From the NCBI GenBank assembly GCA_030263455.1, contig SZOZ01000002.1, positions 248,001 through 312,000 of the forward strand: a DNA stretch of 64,000 nucleotides. Direction: 5' to 3'. This stretch comes from Synechococcales cyanobacterium CNB. GTDB taxonomy: Bacteria > Planctomycetota > Phycisphaerae > Phycisphaerales > UBA1924. Made by a program: the position numbers and the translations under genes. Under the pieces are notes generated by a model. It saw only the letters and a list, made by a program, of their open reading frames with translations, ran no database searches and had not been told where the DNA came from. Below, piece by piece: positions 15,652 to 24,152 of the stretch. Numbering within the stretch: position 1 is the stretch's first letter; each line of letters begins with the position of its first letter.

Positions 15652-18002
15652 TGCCGGCTACCTCCACTTCTCCCGGTTCACTTCTCGAAGCGATCATCGC
15701 CTCGCTCGCCGACGCAGCGCGTCATCAGCCGGGAGTCGAGGAGGCGCCGGCGGCAATCCTGTGGACAGATGCGAAGGGCGAGTGGCGTCCGCTGCTGCCG
15801 GTGCTGCGCGAACGTTTGCCGCAGTTGCTTACGCTCGGCGAGTACGATCCCAAGACGCGGACCGGACCGGCCATCTGGATCCGTTGTGCGATTGCGCGGA
15901 CGCTGGATGACCTCGACATGCCCGCGGACGAGATCCCCATCGTCTACATGCCAGATGTGACGCGCCAGGCCCTTCGCGCCGGCGACGAGTGCCCCCGCGA
16001 GCTCCAGCCCCTCGTCGAACTCCAGTACCGCGGCGTCGTCTGGACACAGCGCAGCGGACGGGACTGGACCGTCGAGGCGTTCCTTGTCTCTGATGAGGGT
16101 GTCGGGCTCGACGTGGCCAAAGACGCGGCTACGAAGCGATCGATCATGGCGTCGCTGCCGATCCTGGCTGATACGCCGTTGAGCCGGCTGAGCGGTCGGC
16201 TCGAGGCCGAGGACTTCGACCGGCTCATGGTCGGCGACCAGCCGCGCGATCTGCTCCGCTGGATGAGCGACCCGGGCGGCGCTCGCGAGACCTACATGGG
16301 CGAAGGCAAGTGGCACGCCTTCTGCAACCGGTGCCGCGAGGACTATGGGTTCGACCCGGAAGCTGATGGCGAGTTGACCGCAGGCGAGCGTCTCGGCCTG
16401 CATGAGGACGCGGCCTGGACATCGCTGTGGCGTCGCTTCTGCGAGTCGCCGGCCGCCTATCCGGGCATTCCGGATCTGCTCACGCGGTCGAAGCCCGTGG
16501 GCACCCTCGCGTTCGTCAGAGAATCATGGCCCGACGAAAACCGGGAGGCCGAGACGCGGCTCCGGGACGTGCTCGTGGCGCTCGACGGCGCCGAGGCCAG
16601 CGTCGCACGAGCTCGAATCGATGAGCTCGAGCAGGAGCACGCCCCTCGCCGGCGATGGGTGTGGTCGCGATTGGGGTTGGCGCCGCTCGCGCTCGCGCTC
16701 GAGCACCTCGCCCGGCTTGCGGAGCGCACGGCGTCCCACGTCGGAGGCGAGTCTCCGGAGGAGATGGCCGCGCTCTACGCCGAGGGTGGATTTCTGGCGG
16801 ACGACGCCGCGATTCGTTCGCTTGCCGCTGTCCGCTCGGCGGCGGACGCCAAGGCGGTCAGCGCTGCCGTTCGCGCGGTGTACCTGCCGTGGCTGGAAGC
16901 GGCGGCGGAGCGCCTCCAGAGGCTGTCGGCTGGCAGTCCACTGCCCTATGCCGGCCAGCAACCGCTGGTGACATGTGACGCCGAGACGTGCATCCTGTTT
17001 GCCGATGGACTGCGATTCGACCTTGCGCAGCGGGTCGTCGCAGCGTGCGAGGAACGATCCCTCCAGGTCCGTCAGCATCGGCGATGGGCCGCCCTCCCCT
17101 CTGTCACGGCTACCGCGAAGCCGGCCGTCTCGCCGGTGGCGGACCGGATCCGCGGCGTGGATCTCCCAGAGACGTTCGCGCCGGACATCGACGCGACCGG
17201 GCAGTCTCTGACGGCGCCACGATTCCGCAGGCTCCTGGAAGAGGCTGGGTATCAAGTCATTTCGGCCGGTGAGTGCGGAGACCCTGGCAAGAAGAGCGCC
17301 CGCGGCTGGGCGGAGTTCGGACAGATCGACAGGCGCGGCCACGACCTAAAGGCGGCCCTCGCCGGCCAGCTCGAAGACGAACTCGACCGCCTGACGGAGC
17401 GCATCGTCGAGCTCATCGACGCCGGCTGGCGCGCTGTCCGCGTCGTCACGGATCATGGATGGCTGCTCGTTCCTGGCGGACTGCCGCGGCACGACCTTCC
17501 TCGCTACCTCGTCGAGTGCAAGTGGTCGCGATGCGCGGCGATCAAGGGCGCCTCGAAGGTGAGCGTCCCAACGGCGGGATGGCACTGGAACCACACCGCG
17601 GAGTTCGCGCTCGCTCCGGGTGCCTGCTGCTTCTCTGCTGGTCACGAGTACGCGCATGGCGGTGTCAGCCTCCAGGAATGCCTAGTGGCCGATCTACTCG
17701 TGCAGCCCGGAGCAGACACGAGCGGCGGAACGGCATCCATCGTCGATGCGCAGTGGCTCGGCCTGCGCTGCCGACTGACCGTCGAGCCGGCAAATACGAC
17801 CTGGTCAGTTGACATACGCACGAAGCCGGCGTCGCCCTCGTCGTCCGTCGCCGTCAGCGCGAAGCGCCTTGACGAAGGCGGACGAGCCGGGCTAGTTGTT
17901 GAGGACGAGGATCTGGCCGGCGCCGCCGCGGTGCTTGTCGTCCTCGATCCTGAGGGCAGAGTCCTGACCAAGCAGCCGACGACAGTCGGAGGCGGGGACT
18001 GA
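15651..18002 (+). CDS. pglZ: BREX alkaline-phosphatase-superfamily protein PglZ
   Basis: A 783-aa core BREX protein. PglZ belongs to the alkaline phosphatase superfamily and acts as a metal-dependent nuclease in characterised systems. Metal-site motifs are visible at LFADGLRFDLAQRV (about residue 449) and RVVTDHGWLLVPGGL (about residue 600). A coiled stretch near residue 320 (EASVARARIDELEQEHAPRR) precedes the catalytic half. The start codon overlaps the previous stop (TGATG) behind GGAGGAG, and the stop lies 10 nt before brxL. Length and order fit type 1 BREX. Confidence 0.94.
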   Translation: MPATSTSPGSLLEAIIASLADAARHQPGVEEAPAAILWTDAKGEWRPLLPVLRERLPQLLTLGEYDPKTRTGPAIWIRCAIARTLDDLDMPADEIPIVYMPDVTRQALRAGDECPRELQPLVELQYRGVVWTQRSGRDWTVEAFLVSDEGVGLDVAKDAATKRSIMASLPILADTPLSRLSGRLEAEDFDRLMVGDQPRDLLRWMSDPGGARETYMGEGKWHAFCNRCREDYGFDPEADGELTAGERLGLHEDAAWTSLWRRFCESPAAYPGIPDLLTRSKPVGTLAFVRESWPDENREAETRLRDVLVALDGAEASVARARIDELEQEHAPRRRWVWSRLGLAPLALALEHLARLAERTASHVGGESPEEMAALYAEGGFLADDAAIRSLAAVRSAADAKAVSAAVRAVYLPWLEAAAERLQRLSAGSPLPYAGQQPLVTCDAETCILFADGLRFDLAQRVVAACEERSLQVRQHRRWAALPSVTATAKPAVSPVADRIRGVDLPETFAPDIDATGQSLTAPRFRRLLEEAGYQVISAGECGDPGKKSARGWAEFGQIDRRGHDLKAALAGQLEDELDRLTERIVELIDAGWRAVRVVTDHGWLLVPGGLPRHDLPRYLVECKWSRCAAIKGASKVSVPTAGWHWNHTAEFALAPGACCFSAGHEYAHGGVSLQECLVADLLVQPGADTSGGTASIVDAQWLGLRCRLTVEPANTTWSVDIRTKPASPSSSVAVSAKRLDEGGRAGLVVEDEDLAGAAAVLVVLDPEGRVLTKQPTTVGGGD

Positions 18003-18012
18003 GGAGTACGCG

Positions 18013-20079
18013 ATGACTACGACGACGACCGTTGCGATGGATGCGCTGGACAGGCTCGCGGCCTCGGTCTTCGACGGATATCTCGTCCGGAAGGACCTTG
18101 TGCGCAGGTACGCGCGCCAGTATCCGGTGCCGACCTACGTCGTTGAGTTCCTGCTCGGGCGCTACTGCGCAACCGTCGATGAGCGGGAGATCGCCGAGGG
18201 GCTTGAGATCGTCGAACGGCAGCTTCAAGATCGTACGGTCAAGACCGGACAGGAGGAGGTGTTCAAGCACAAGGCGCGCGACAAGGGCTCTGTCAAGCTC
18301 ATCGACATTGTCAGGGCGAAGCTCGACACACGCAACGACTGCTACGTGGCCGAGCTCCCCAGCCTGGCCCTGAAGGACGTGCAGATCTCCGACGCGCTGG
18401 TCAACGAGCATGAGCGAATGCTCACAGATGGCTTTTACGCCGAAGTGACCCTTGAGTATGACGCAGTGGTCGCGCAGGAGAAGAACGGCCGCCCCTTCCG
18501 CGTCGCCGCGTTGCGCCCGATCCAGATGTCAAAATCTGATGTGCTGGATGTCCTGATCGAGGGCCGCCGCGCGTTCTCTACGGCCGAATGGCGCGACTTC
18601 CTGATCCGTTCGATCGGCCTTGAGCCCTCAGCACTTTCGGAACGAGCCAAGCTCGTGGCGATGCTCCGCATGGTGACCTTTGTCGAGCGCAACTACAACC
18701 TCGTCGAACTTGGCCCGCGCGGCACCGGCAAGAGCCACCTGTTCCAGCAGATCTCGCCATACTCGCATCTGATCTCCGGCGGCAAAGCCACGGTCGCGAA
18801 GATGTTCGTCAACAACGCCAGCGGACAGCGGGGGCTGGTGTGCCAGTACGACGTCGTCTGCTTCGACGAGATCTCCGGCGTCTCATTCGACCAGAAAGAC
18901 GGCGTGAACATCATGAAGGGCTACATGGCATCCGGCGAGTTCAGCCGCGGAAAGGAGAGCATTCGAGCCGAAGGTGGCATTGTGATGGTGGGGAACTTCG
19001 ACGTTGACGTGGAGCAGCAGCAGCGGATCGGGCACCTGCTGAGCACGTTGCCCGCGGAGATGCGCGATGATACGGCTTTCCACGATCGTATTCACGCCTA
19101 CGTGCCCGGCTGGGACTTCCCCAAGCTCAAGGGGTCGGATCATCTCACCGATCACTTCGGCCTAGTCAGCGACTTCCTCAGCGAATGCTGGACGAGGCTG
19201 CGGCCGACCAGCAGGATCTCGGTCCTCCAGAACCGCGTGTTCTTCGGCGGCGCCCTGAGCGGACGCGACATCGAAGCGGTGAACAAGACCATCAGCGGCA
19301 TGGTGAAGCTGCTCTTCCCCGACCCGGCTCAACCGATCCCGAACGAGGAACTCGAACCCATCATCCGTCTCGCGCTCGAAGCTCGTCGGCGAGTGAAGGA
19401 ACAGCAGAAGCGATGCCTGAAAAGCGAGTTCCGCAACACGCACTTCAGCTACACACTCGGAGTGGATGGAGTTGAGCAGTTTGTTTCAACACCAGAGCTC
19501 CACAGTGACGAGGCGATCGATGGGGACCCGCTGCCGCCGGGCCAGGTATGGGCGGTCAGCCCGGGAGGACCGGACGCCGGGCCGAGCCTCTATCGCATCG
19601 AGGTATCTGTGGGCCCGGGCAGCGGCGTCAAGATCCTGAATACGCCGGCACCGCCTGGGTTCCGAGAGAGCGTCAAGTTCGGCGAACAGAACCTCTACAC
19701 ACAGAGCAAGGTGCTGATCGGTGACCGCGACCCGCGGCACCACGAGTTCTCGATCCAGATGCGGGCCATGGACAACGACCGATCTGGCGTGGGGCTCGGG
19801 CTACCCGTGTTGGTCGCGCTGGCCGGGGCCCTCATGGAGCGCAGCACGAAGGGCGGCCTAATCGTCGTCGGATCTTTGAACCTAGGGGGATCGGTGGAGA
19901 TGATCCCGAACGCTGTCGCGATTGCCGAGGTCGCGATTGAGAAGCAGGCGAGCACCTTGCTGATGCCCGTGTCGGCTCGCCGCCAACTCAACGATCTGCC
20001 GGATGACCTTTGGACGAGGATCAACATCGAGTTCTACGCGGACGTCGCCGACGCGTTCTTCAAGTCCGTCCTCGACTGA
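18013..20079 (+). CDS. brxL: BREX Lon-like AAA+ protein BrxL
   Basis: A 688-aa protein that closes the type 1 BREX operon. An N-terminal DNA-binding-like region is followed by an AAA+ core with Walker A GPRGTGKSHL (about residue 234) and Walker B VVCFDEISGVSF. The C-terminal S16 Lon-type domain carries DRSGVGLGLPVLVALAGAL with the expected catalytic serine near residue 592, and GSLNLGGSVEMIPNAV. BrxL forms ring assemblies on DNA and is needed for defence but not for methylation in studied systems. It starts 10 nt after pglZ behind GAGGAG. Confidence 0.95.
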   Translation: MTTTTTVAMDALDRLAASVFDGYLVRKDLVRRYARQYPVPTYVVEFLLGRYCATVDEREIAEGLEIVERQLQDRTVKTGQEEVFKHKARDKGSVKLIDIVRAKLDTRNDCYVAELPSLALKDVQISDALVNEHERMLTDGFYAEVTLEYDAVVAQEKNGRPFRVAALRPIQMSKSDVLDVLIEGRRAFSTAEWRDFLIRSIGLEPSALSERAKLVAMLRMVTFVERNYNLVELGPRGTGKSHLFQQISPYSHLISGGKATVAKMFVNNASGQRGLVCQYDVVCFDEISGVSFDQKDGVNIMKGYMASGEFSRGKESIRAEGGIVMVGNFDVDVEQQQRIGHLLSTLPAEMRDDTAFHDRIHAYVPGWDFPKLKGSDHLTDHFGLVSDFLSECWTRLRPTSRISVLQNRVFFGGALSGRDIEAVNKTISGMVKLLFPDPAQPIPNEELEPIIRLALEARRRVKEQQKRCLKSEFRNTHFSYTLGVDGVEQFVSTPELHSDEAIDGDPLPPGQVWAVSPGGPDAGPSLYRIEVSVGPGSGVKILNTPAPPGFRESVKFGEQNLYTQSKVLIGDRDPRHHEFSIQMRAMDNDRSGVGLGLPVLVALAGALMERSTKGGLIVVGSLNLGGSVEMIPNAVAIAEVAIEKQASTLLMPVSARRQLNDLPDDLWTRINIEFYADVADAFFKSVLD

Positions 20080-20211
20080 GTTTGCAGCTCCCAGCCGTGC
20101 CCCCGGAGGACCCGAAATCGACCGACCTGTGCGTTTACCTGGGACTCGGAGTGCGCGTTGACCTGACGTCTCGTGTATCTCGTCAACCTGTGCTACCGCC
20201 ATTGTCGCCGC

Positions 20212-20826
20212 TCACCACGCCCTCCCCCTGATCACCTCCACCACCGCCCACGGCGCGATGTGGTCGAGGTAGCGTGCCGTCGTGGCGATGGACCGGTGCC
20301 CCAGCTGCTTCGAGATGATCCCGATGTCCACGCCCTCGGCCCGCAGCTCGGCCGCGTGGGTGTGCCGCAGGCCGTGCGCGTGGACCCGCTTCTCGATCCC
20401 GGCCCGCGCGCCGAGGCTGGCCAGCAGCCGGCGCACGTAGGACGACGTGACCGGCTCGCCGCGGGCGGTGCAGAAGACGGGCGAGCGGCCGCTGAGGCCC
20501 AGCCGCGCCCGGGCGTCGAGCCAGAGGCCCAGCACGGCGAAGGCGCCGGGGTCGAGGCCGATGGTGCGGGCGCGGCCGCCCTTACCCTTGAGGACGCGCA
20601 CGGCCCCCGACGCGGGGTCGAGGTCCTTGGGGTAGAGGGCGAGGGCCTCGGAGACGCGCAGGCCGCCGCGGTAGAGGACGGCGATGAGGGCGCGGTTGCG
20701 GTGGAACGTCGGGCGGCCCCGGCCGCAGGCGTCCATGAGGGCCCGCACCTCGGCGTCGGTCAGAACCTCGGGCGGGAAGCGGCGTCGGGCGCAGGGCCGT
20801 GCGGGCCGGGGGGCCGCGGTGGGCAT
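20212..20826 (-). CDS. XerC/D-like tyrosine recombinase lacking the core-binding domain
   Basis: A 204-aa protein with only the catalytic domain. GGLRVSEALAL carries the first Arg, LKGKGGRARTIGL the Lys, HAHGLRHTHAAELR the H-x-x-R box, QLGHRSIATTARYLD the second His and the Tyr nucleophile. Full XerC/D enzymes are about 300 aa, with an N-terminal SAM-like domain that is missing here. The ATG at 20,826 has a good AAGGAGAG, so it may be a real short gene and not a fragment. It lies convergent to brxL, 132 bp from its stop. It could move the small cassette-like genes to its right. All key residues are present. Confidence 0.85.
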   Translation of the reverse strand: MPTAAPRPARPCARRRFPPEVLTDAEVRALMDACGRGRPTFHRNRALIAVLYRGGLRVSEALALYPKDLDPASGAVRVLKGKGGRARTIGLDPGAFAVLGLWLDARARLGLSGRSPVFCTARGEPVTSSYVRRLLASLGARAGIEKRVHAHGLRHTHAAELRAEGVDIGIISKQLGHRSIATTARYLDHIAPWAVVEVIRGRAW

Positions 20827-20944
20827 GGCGTCTCTCCTTGGCAGCCGCGCTCGGGGGGCGGGCCGGAGGACACCGGTACCTCGGGCGGGCGTCATGGATC
20901 AAGGGCATAATCGCTTGTGGGCAAAGAAGTTGCGCGATGACACC

Positions 20945-20962
20945 AAAGCGTGACTTTTGGCC
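20945..20962 (+). repeat. Left copy of an AAAGCGTGACTTT(T)GGCC direct repeat
   Basis: An 18-bp sequence matched at 21,362-21,378 except for one T. The two copies are 417 bp apart in the same direction and bracket the small gene at 21,043-21,324. They may be insertion or recombination borders for that gene. Confidence 0.5.
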
Positions 20963-21042
20963 GGTCACCGAGCCAGCCCGAATTGCGGGGTTCGAGCCAA
21001 AAAACACTCTGCGGGCCGCCTGCCCGTCTGTAGAATTTGCCC

Positions 21043-21324
21043 GTGGGCCTGCTGCGGACCGACGACGGGTTCGAGCTTGAGACGACGCGCGTCGGCAACA
21101 TCGTCATGTGCGTGTGCAGGCGTGAGGGGTACGAGGTTTCGGTGTCGTTCGACTGCAAGCAGGAGGCCGTGCCCGCGCTGATCACGACCGAGCAGATGGA
21201 GGTGCTGGGGATCAGCCTGTGGACCGCCGGCATGAAACTCGCCCGCGAGGGCGTCTGGCAGCGTTACATGGAGCGGCTTCGCGGGGATGAGGCCGACGCC
21301 CGGCGGAGGCTTGGAGGGGGCTGA
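21043..21324 (+). CDS. Hypothetical protein, 93 aa, between direct repeats
   Basis: Not recognised. A small soluble protein with a beta-rich first half (FELETTRVGNIVMCVCRREG) and a helical second half (SLWTAGMKLAREGVWQRYME). Translation probably starts at the GTG at 21,043: TAGAAT ends 6 nt before it, no Shine-Dalgarno is seen, and this matches the leaderless arrangement before neighbouring genes. It lies between two direct repeats (20,945 and 21,362). Confidence 0.5.
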   Translation: MGLLRTDDGFELETTRVGNIVMCVCRREGYEVSVSFDCKQEAVPALITTEQMEVLGISLWTAGMKLAREGVWQRYMERLRGDEADARRRLGGG

Positions 21325-21361
21325 GCGGGGGTCCGCGCCCCGATCGCTTCGGTTTCGTGCA

Positions 21362-21378
21362 AAAGCGTGACTTTGGCC
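21362..21378 (+). repeat. Right copy of the AAAGCGTGACTTTGGCC direct repeat
   Basis: Matches 20,945-20,962 with one T fewer. After the repeat both copies continue with loosely similar sequence ending in GAGCC. Confidence 0.5.
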
Positions 21379-21464
21379 CTGGCGGAGCCCCGGCTCAAGG
21401 TGCCGAGCCGCGTGGTATCCGGCGGGAAAGAGGACCACGCCGATGAGAACGTGCCTGCGGTCGG

Positions 21465-21470
21465 TATGCT
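21465..21470 (+). promoter_or_regulatory. -10 element for the SIR2-like gene, probably leaderless
   Basis: TATGCT ends 6 nt before the ATG at 21,477 and there is no Shine-Dalgarno. No convincing -35 is visible. Confidence 0.35.
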
Positions 21471-21476
21471 GCGGGC

Positions 21477-23873
21477 ATGCCTGAAGGGATTCCTGTCCGC
21501 GCCAGACCGCAAGACCTGGTCCTGCTGCTGAGGGAGCGGTACGAGAGCGCGGGCCGCAATTGGCACACGTCCGGCGCTGGGGGTGTAGACAAGCGCGAGG
21601 GGCCAGTGCGGGTCGTGGTGGTTGTGGGTGGTGCGCTATCCGACGGCTCGAAGCTGCCGCTCTGGGACGACGCCATGAACGGTCCGGTCGAGGCCCGGCT
21701 CAGGTCGATGCTTGCGGAGCATGAAGTGCTCTTCCGCGAGTTGTGGGCCCGGCTTGCTCCGGACCCCCCGGGCACTTCGCAGTCCGAGGGACTCGATCTT
21801 GAACTGCTCAAGCGCGTCGCCAGCCTTCCCGAGATCTGCAGCGTCGCCACCGGGTTCTCAACGCTGGGCCGCGGTCTGCGCGAGCAGCTTCGAAAACTCT
21901 ACACGGCCACGTGGGGGGAACGCGCCCCGGGCGACATGCGGGGAGAGGCGGAGGGGGACCTCGCGGAGCCGCGACCGCAGCTCGCTTACGAGCTTCTGGC
22001 GCACCTGGTCAAGCACGGGTTCGTCGACCACGTGGTCTCGTTCAACTTCGACGACCTGCTTGAGAACACGCTCGACAACGAGATCGGCCCTGACGGGTAC
22101 GACCTGATCGTCTCCGACCGGCAGCCATTGCCCCTCGCGCTCCCGCGCCGGCCGCGTTTGATCAAGCTCCACGGCACGGTGCGCGTGCCCGTGACACTGC
22201 GGTTTACGCCCGAGGACACGCGGCTCATCACGCCTGAGCTGGCGAACCTGCTGGACGACACGTTCTTCGGGACGGACGGCGACGGCGGCGCGCCCCCGAT
22301 CGTGCATCTGGTGAGTCTAGGATACAGCTGGCGAGACCGCGACTTCAGCAACTGGGTCGTGCATCGGACCGACCTGTTGAGATCGCTGCTCGTCACGCGA
22401 CTCAATTCCAAGCTGCCCGAGTTCCTCCAAGTCACACGCGATTCCGGGTGCATGCGCCCCACGAACCCGGAGCGGGACGTCCTCGACGATCTCCGCTCCA
22501 AGACACGAGTCTTGTCCGCGGAGGAGTGTTCGACCGACGGGACGACCGTCTCGCTGGACGACCTGCTGTGGGCGGTGTGGGATCAGGTTGCATCCGAGCT
22601 TGACGAGGCGAATCGGGTCGTTCCCGCGGCGCGTCACTTTGCGTTGCACTGCCTGTTCCGTCACGGAGAGTCGGCTCAGCCGCACACGGCGGTGCGTCGC
22701 TTCTACGTCGAGGCCTTGCTGCACCTGCTCAAGTGCAAGGGGATGGTGAACGCCTCGACGATGGCCCGAACGCACCGCATCCACAGGTACAAGCGCTGCG
22801 CGACCAGGTCATCGGAGCAGGATCGGCGTTGGCTTGACACGGCTCTCGGCGGTCTGTGGAAAGAGAGCGGACACTCGGACGTGCGAGAGACGTTCTTCTG
22901 CCGGCACGAGACGCCAATGGCCTGCTTGGATGAACTTGTGCGCCGTTTCGGCCGGTTGACGGAGACCGAGCGGGTTCCGAGTATCGGCGAGGACGGGCGA
23001 ATATCGAGGGCGGCGCCCATCACGCACGAGGATGCTTTGAGGGACTTCTTCCGTCAGGTCTTCGAGTCGGACGAGATCGAGCTCATCGGGGGCATCGACC
23101 CCCGGGTCGAGTGGCTCTTCGAGTGTCCGACACCCATCGAGAACACACTCTCGTTGCAGCGGACCACGGCGGCGCTCCTCAGGGACAAACGGTGGACGCA
23201 CCTGCTGATGGTGGCCGAAACCGGGGGTTGGATTGGACGACCTGATAGTCGCAGTGCGCTCGAATCGGAGAGCGGCGGGGAGCGGCTGGCGCTCCTCGTC
23301 CAAACGTCGATGCGAGGCTTGGACGACTGGGTCATGTTCAAGGAGACGATCCGGGGGCAGCTCGACGACCAGTGGCAGTGCCTTGAAAAGGACGGCGTCC
23401 ACGTGCTGCGTGCTCAGCTCGCGTGGTGGAAGCACAACCGCCATCTGACACTCGCGTTCAATGCCAATGCGGGCGAGTTCATTGGCGGCGTGTACTTCAG
23501 GCGACGGCTGAAGTCCTCGCAGGTATCGCCGGTGTACGTTCGCTCTACCCAGGATTGCGCCGAGTTGCTGTTTACCTTCCTCTCGTACACCGAGCGTGCC
23601 GTCGACGAGTGGGCTCGTGCCGCCGTAGTCGATCCGAGCGGTGCGGGTGCTCTGAAGAAGGAACTCGTGAAGATGGTGGAAGAGGTGTTGCAAGTTGCTC
23701 GTTCCGTCCGACTCGACGGCGACCTTGCCGATCGAAGGGGCCTGCTCGTAAAGCGGCTCGATGATGCGATGAAGCGGCAAGCCACACTGCGACTCCAAGT
23801 TTGCACAAGAGCGGCCGCCAGCCAGTTGTCGTCTGCTGAGCCGCAGGCATCGGATGGCGGCCTCGGTTCGTAG
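21477..23873 (+). CDS. Large SIR2-domain protein, candidate NAD-dependent defence effector
   Basis: A 798-aa protein with an N-terminal SIR2-like Rossmann domain of about 330 residues. VVVVVGGALSDGSKLPLWDD (residues 45-66) is in the place of the nucleotide-binding GAG-x-S-x-x-G-x-P-x-W loop. SFNFDDLLENTLD (about 189) supplies the N-x-D, PRLIKLHGTVRVP (about 229) the HG, and SLGYSWRDRDF (about 282) the GYS-x-x-D. SIR2 domains in bacterial immunity deplete NAD+ when triggered. The 450-residue C-terminal part is unlike anything I know and may be the sensor. It lies alone, behind BREX, with a -10 six nt upstream of the ATG, so it looks like a single-gene defence system. The altered glycine loop makes activity uncertain. 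Confidence 0.75.
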   Translation: MPEGIPVRARPQDLVLLLRERYESAGRNWHTSGAGGVDKREGPVRVVVVVGGALSDGSKLPLWDDAMNGPVEARLRSMLAEHEVLFRELWARLAPDPPGTSQSEGLDLELLKRVASLPEICSVATGFSTLGRGLREQLRKLYTATWGERAPGDMRGEAEGDLAEPRPQLAYELLAHLVKHGFVDHVVSFNFDDLLENTLDNEIGPDGYDLIVSDRQPLPLALPRRPRLIKLHGTVRVPVTLRFTPEDTRLITPELANLLDDTFFGTDGDGGAPPIVHLVSLGYSWRDRDFSNWVVHRTDLLRSLLVTRLNSKLPEFLQVTRDSGCMRPTNPERDVLDDLRSKTRVLSAEECSTDGTTVSLDDLLWAVWDQVASELDEANRVVPAARHFALHCLFRHGESAQPHTAVRRFYVEALLHLLKCKGMVNASTMARTHRIHRYKRCATRSSEQDRRWLDTALGGLWKESGHSDVRETFFCRHETPMACLDELVRRFGRLTETERVPSIGEDGRISRAAPITHEDALRDFFRQVFESDEIELIGGIDPRVEWLFECPTPIENTLSLQRTTAALLRDKRWTHLLMVAETGGWIGRPDSRSALESESGGERLALLVQTSMRGLDDWVMFKETIRGQLDDQWQCLEKDGVHVLRAQLAWWKHNRHLTLAFNANAGEFIGGVYFRRRLKSSQVSPVYVRSTQDCAELLFTFLSYTERAVDEWARAAVVDPSGAGALKKELVKMVEEVLQVARSVRLDGDLADRRGLLVKRLDDAMKRQATLRLQVCTRAAASQLSSAEPQASDGGLGS

Positions 23874-23936
23874 ACGACGACCGGATGGCAGCCGTTGCGA
23901 TCGCGGGTCCCCCCGGCGAGCGTAACCGACCGCCGC

Positions 23937-23976
23937 CGCTGATCGCTGCGCTCTTTCTACAAAGGGTTTCGCTGAG
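23937..23976 (+). repeat. Left copy of a 28-bp direct repeat flanking the lectin-like gene
   Basis: The first 28 bp, beginning CGCTGATCGCTGCGCTC and ending TTCTACAAAG, recur at 25,671-25,698 with one mismatch; a further 12 bp match partly. The copies are 1,734 bp apart in direct orientation. They enclose the gene at 24,153-25,238 and a broken zinc-ribbon gene. Confidence 0.6.
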
Positions 23977-24089
23977 TCGGCACTGCCTGACCACATGCGA
24001 CGCTGGCGAGGAACGGTCCCGTGATCATCGCGTGAGCGATCTAGTTCGAACGCCGTCCTCGTGCGAGCGACGTGCAACGCGTCCTGAGC

Positions 24090-24133
24090 AACGCACCGGC
24101 GGCAGGATCGCGGGATCCGGCCGCCGGTGCGTT
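24090..24133. terminator. Strong stem-loop after the lectin-like gene
   Basis: AACGCACCGGCGGC pairs perfectly with GCCGCCGGTGCGTT around a 16-nt loop. It lies 20 bp beyond the stop of the leftward gene at 24,153. No U-run follows on either strand, so it is a terminator or mRNA-end stabiliser only by position. It could also be a recombination hairpin. Confidence 0.45.
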
Positions 24134-24152
24134 GAAGTCGTGCGAGCAGTTT

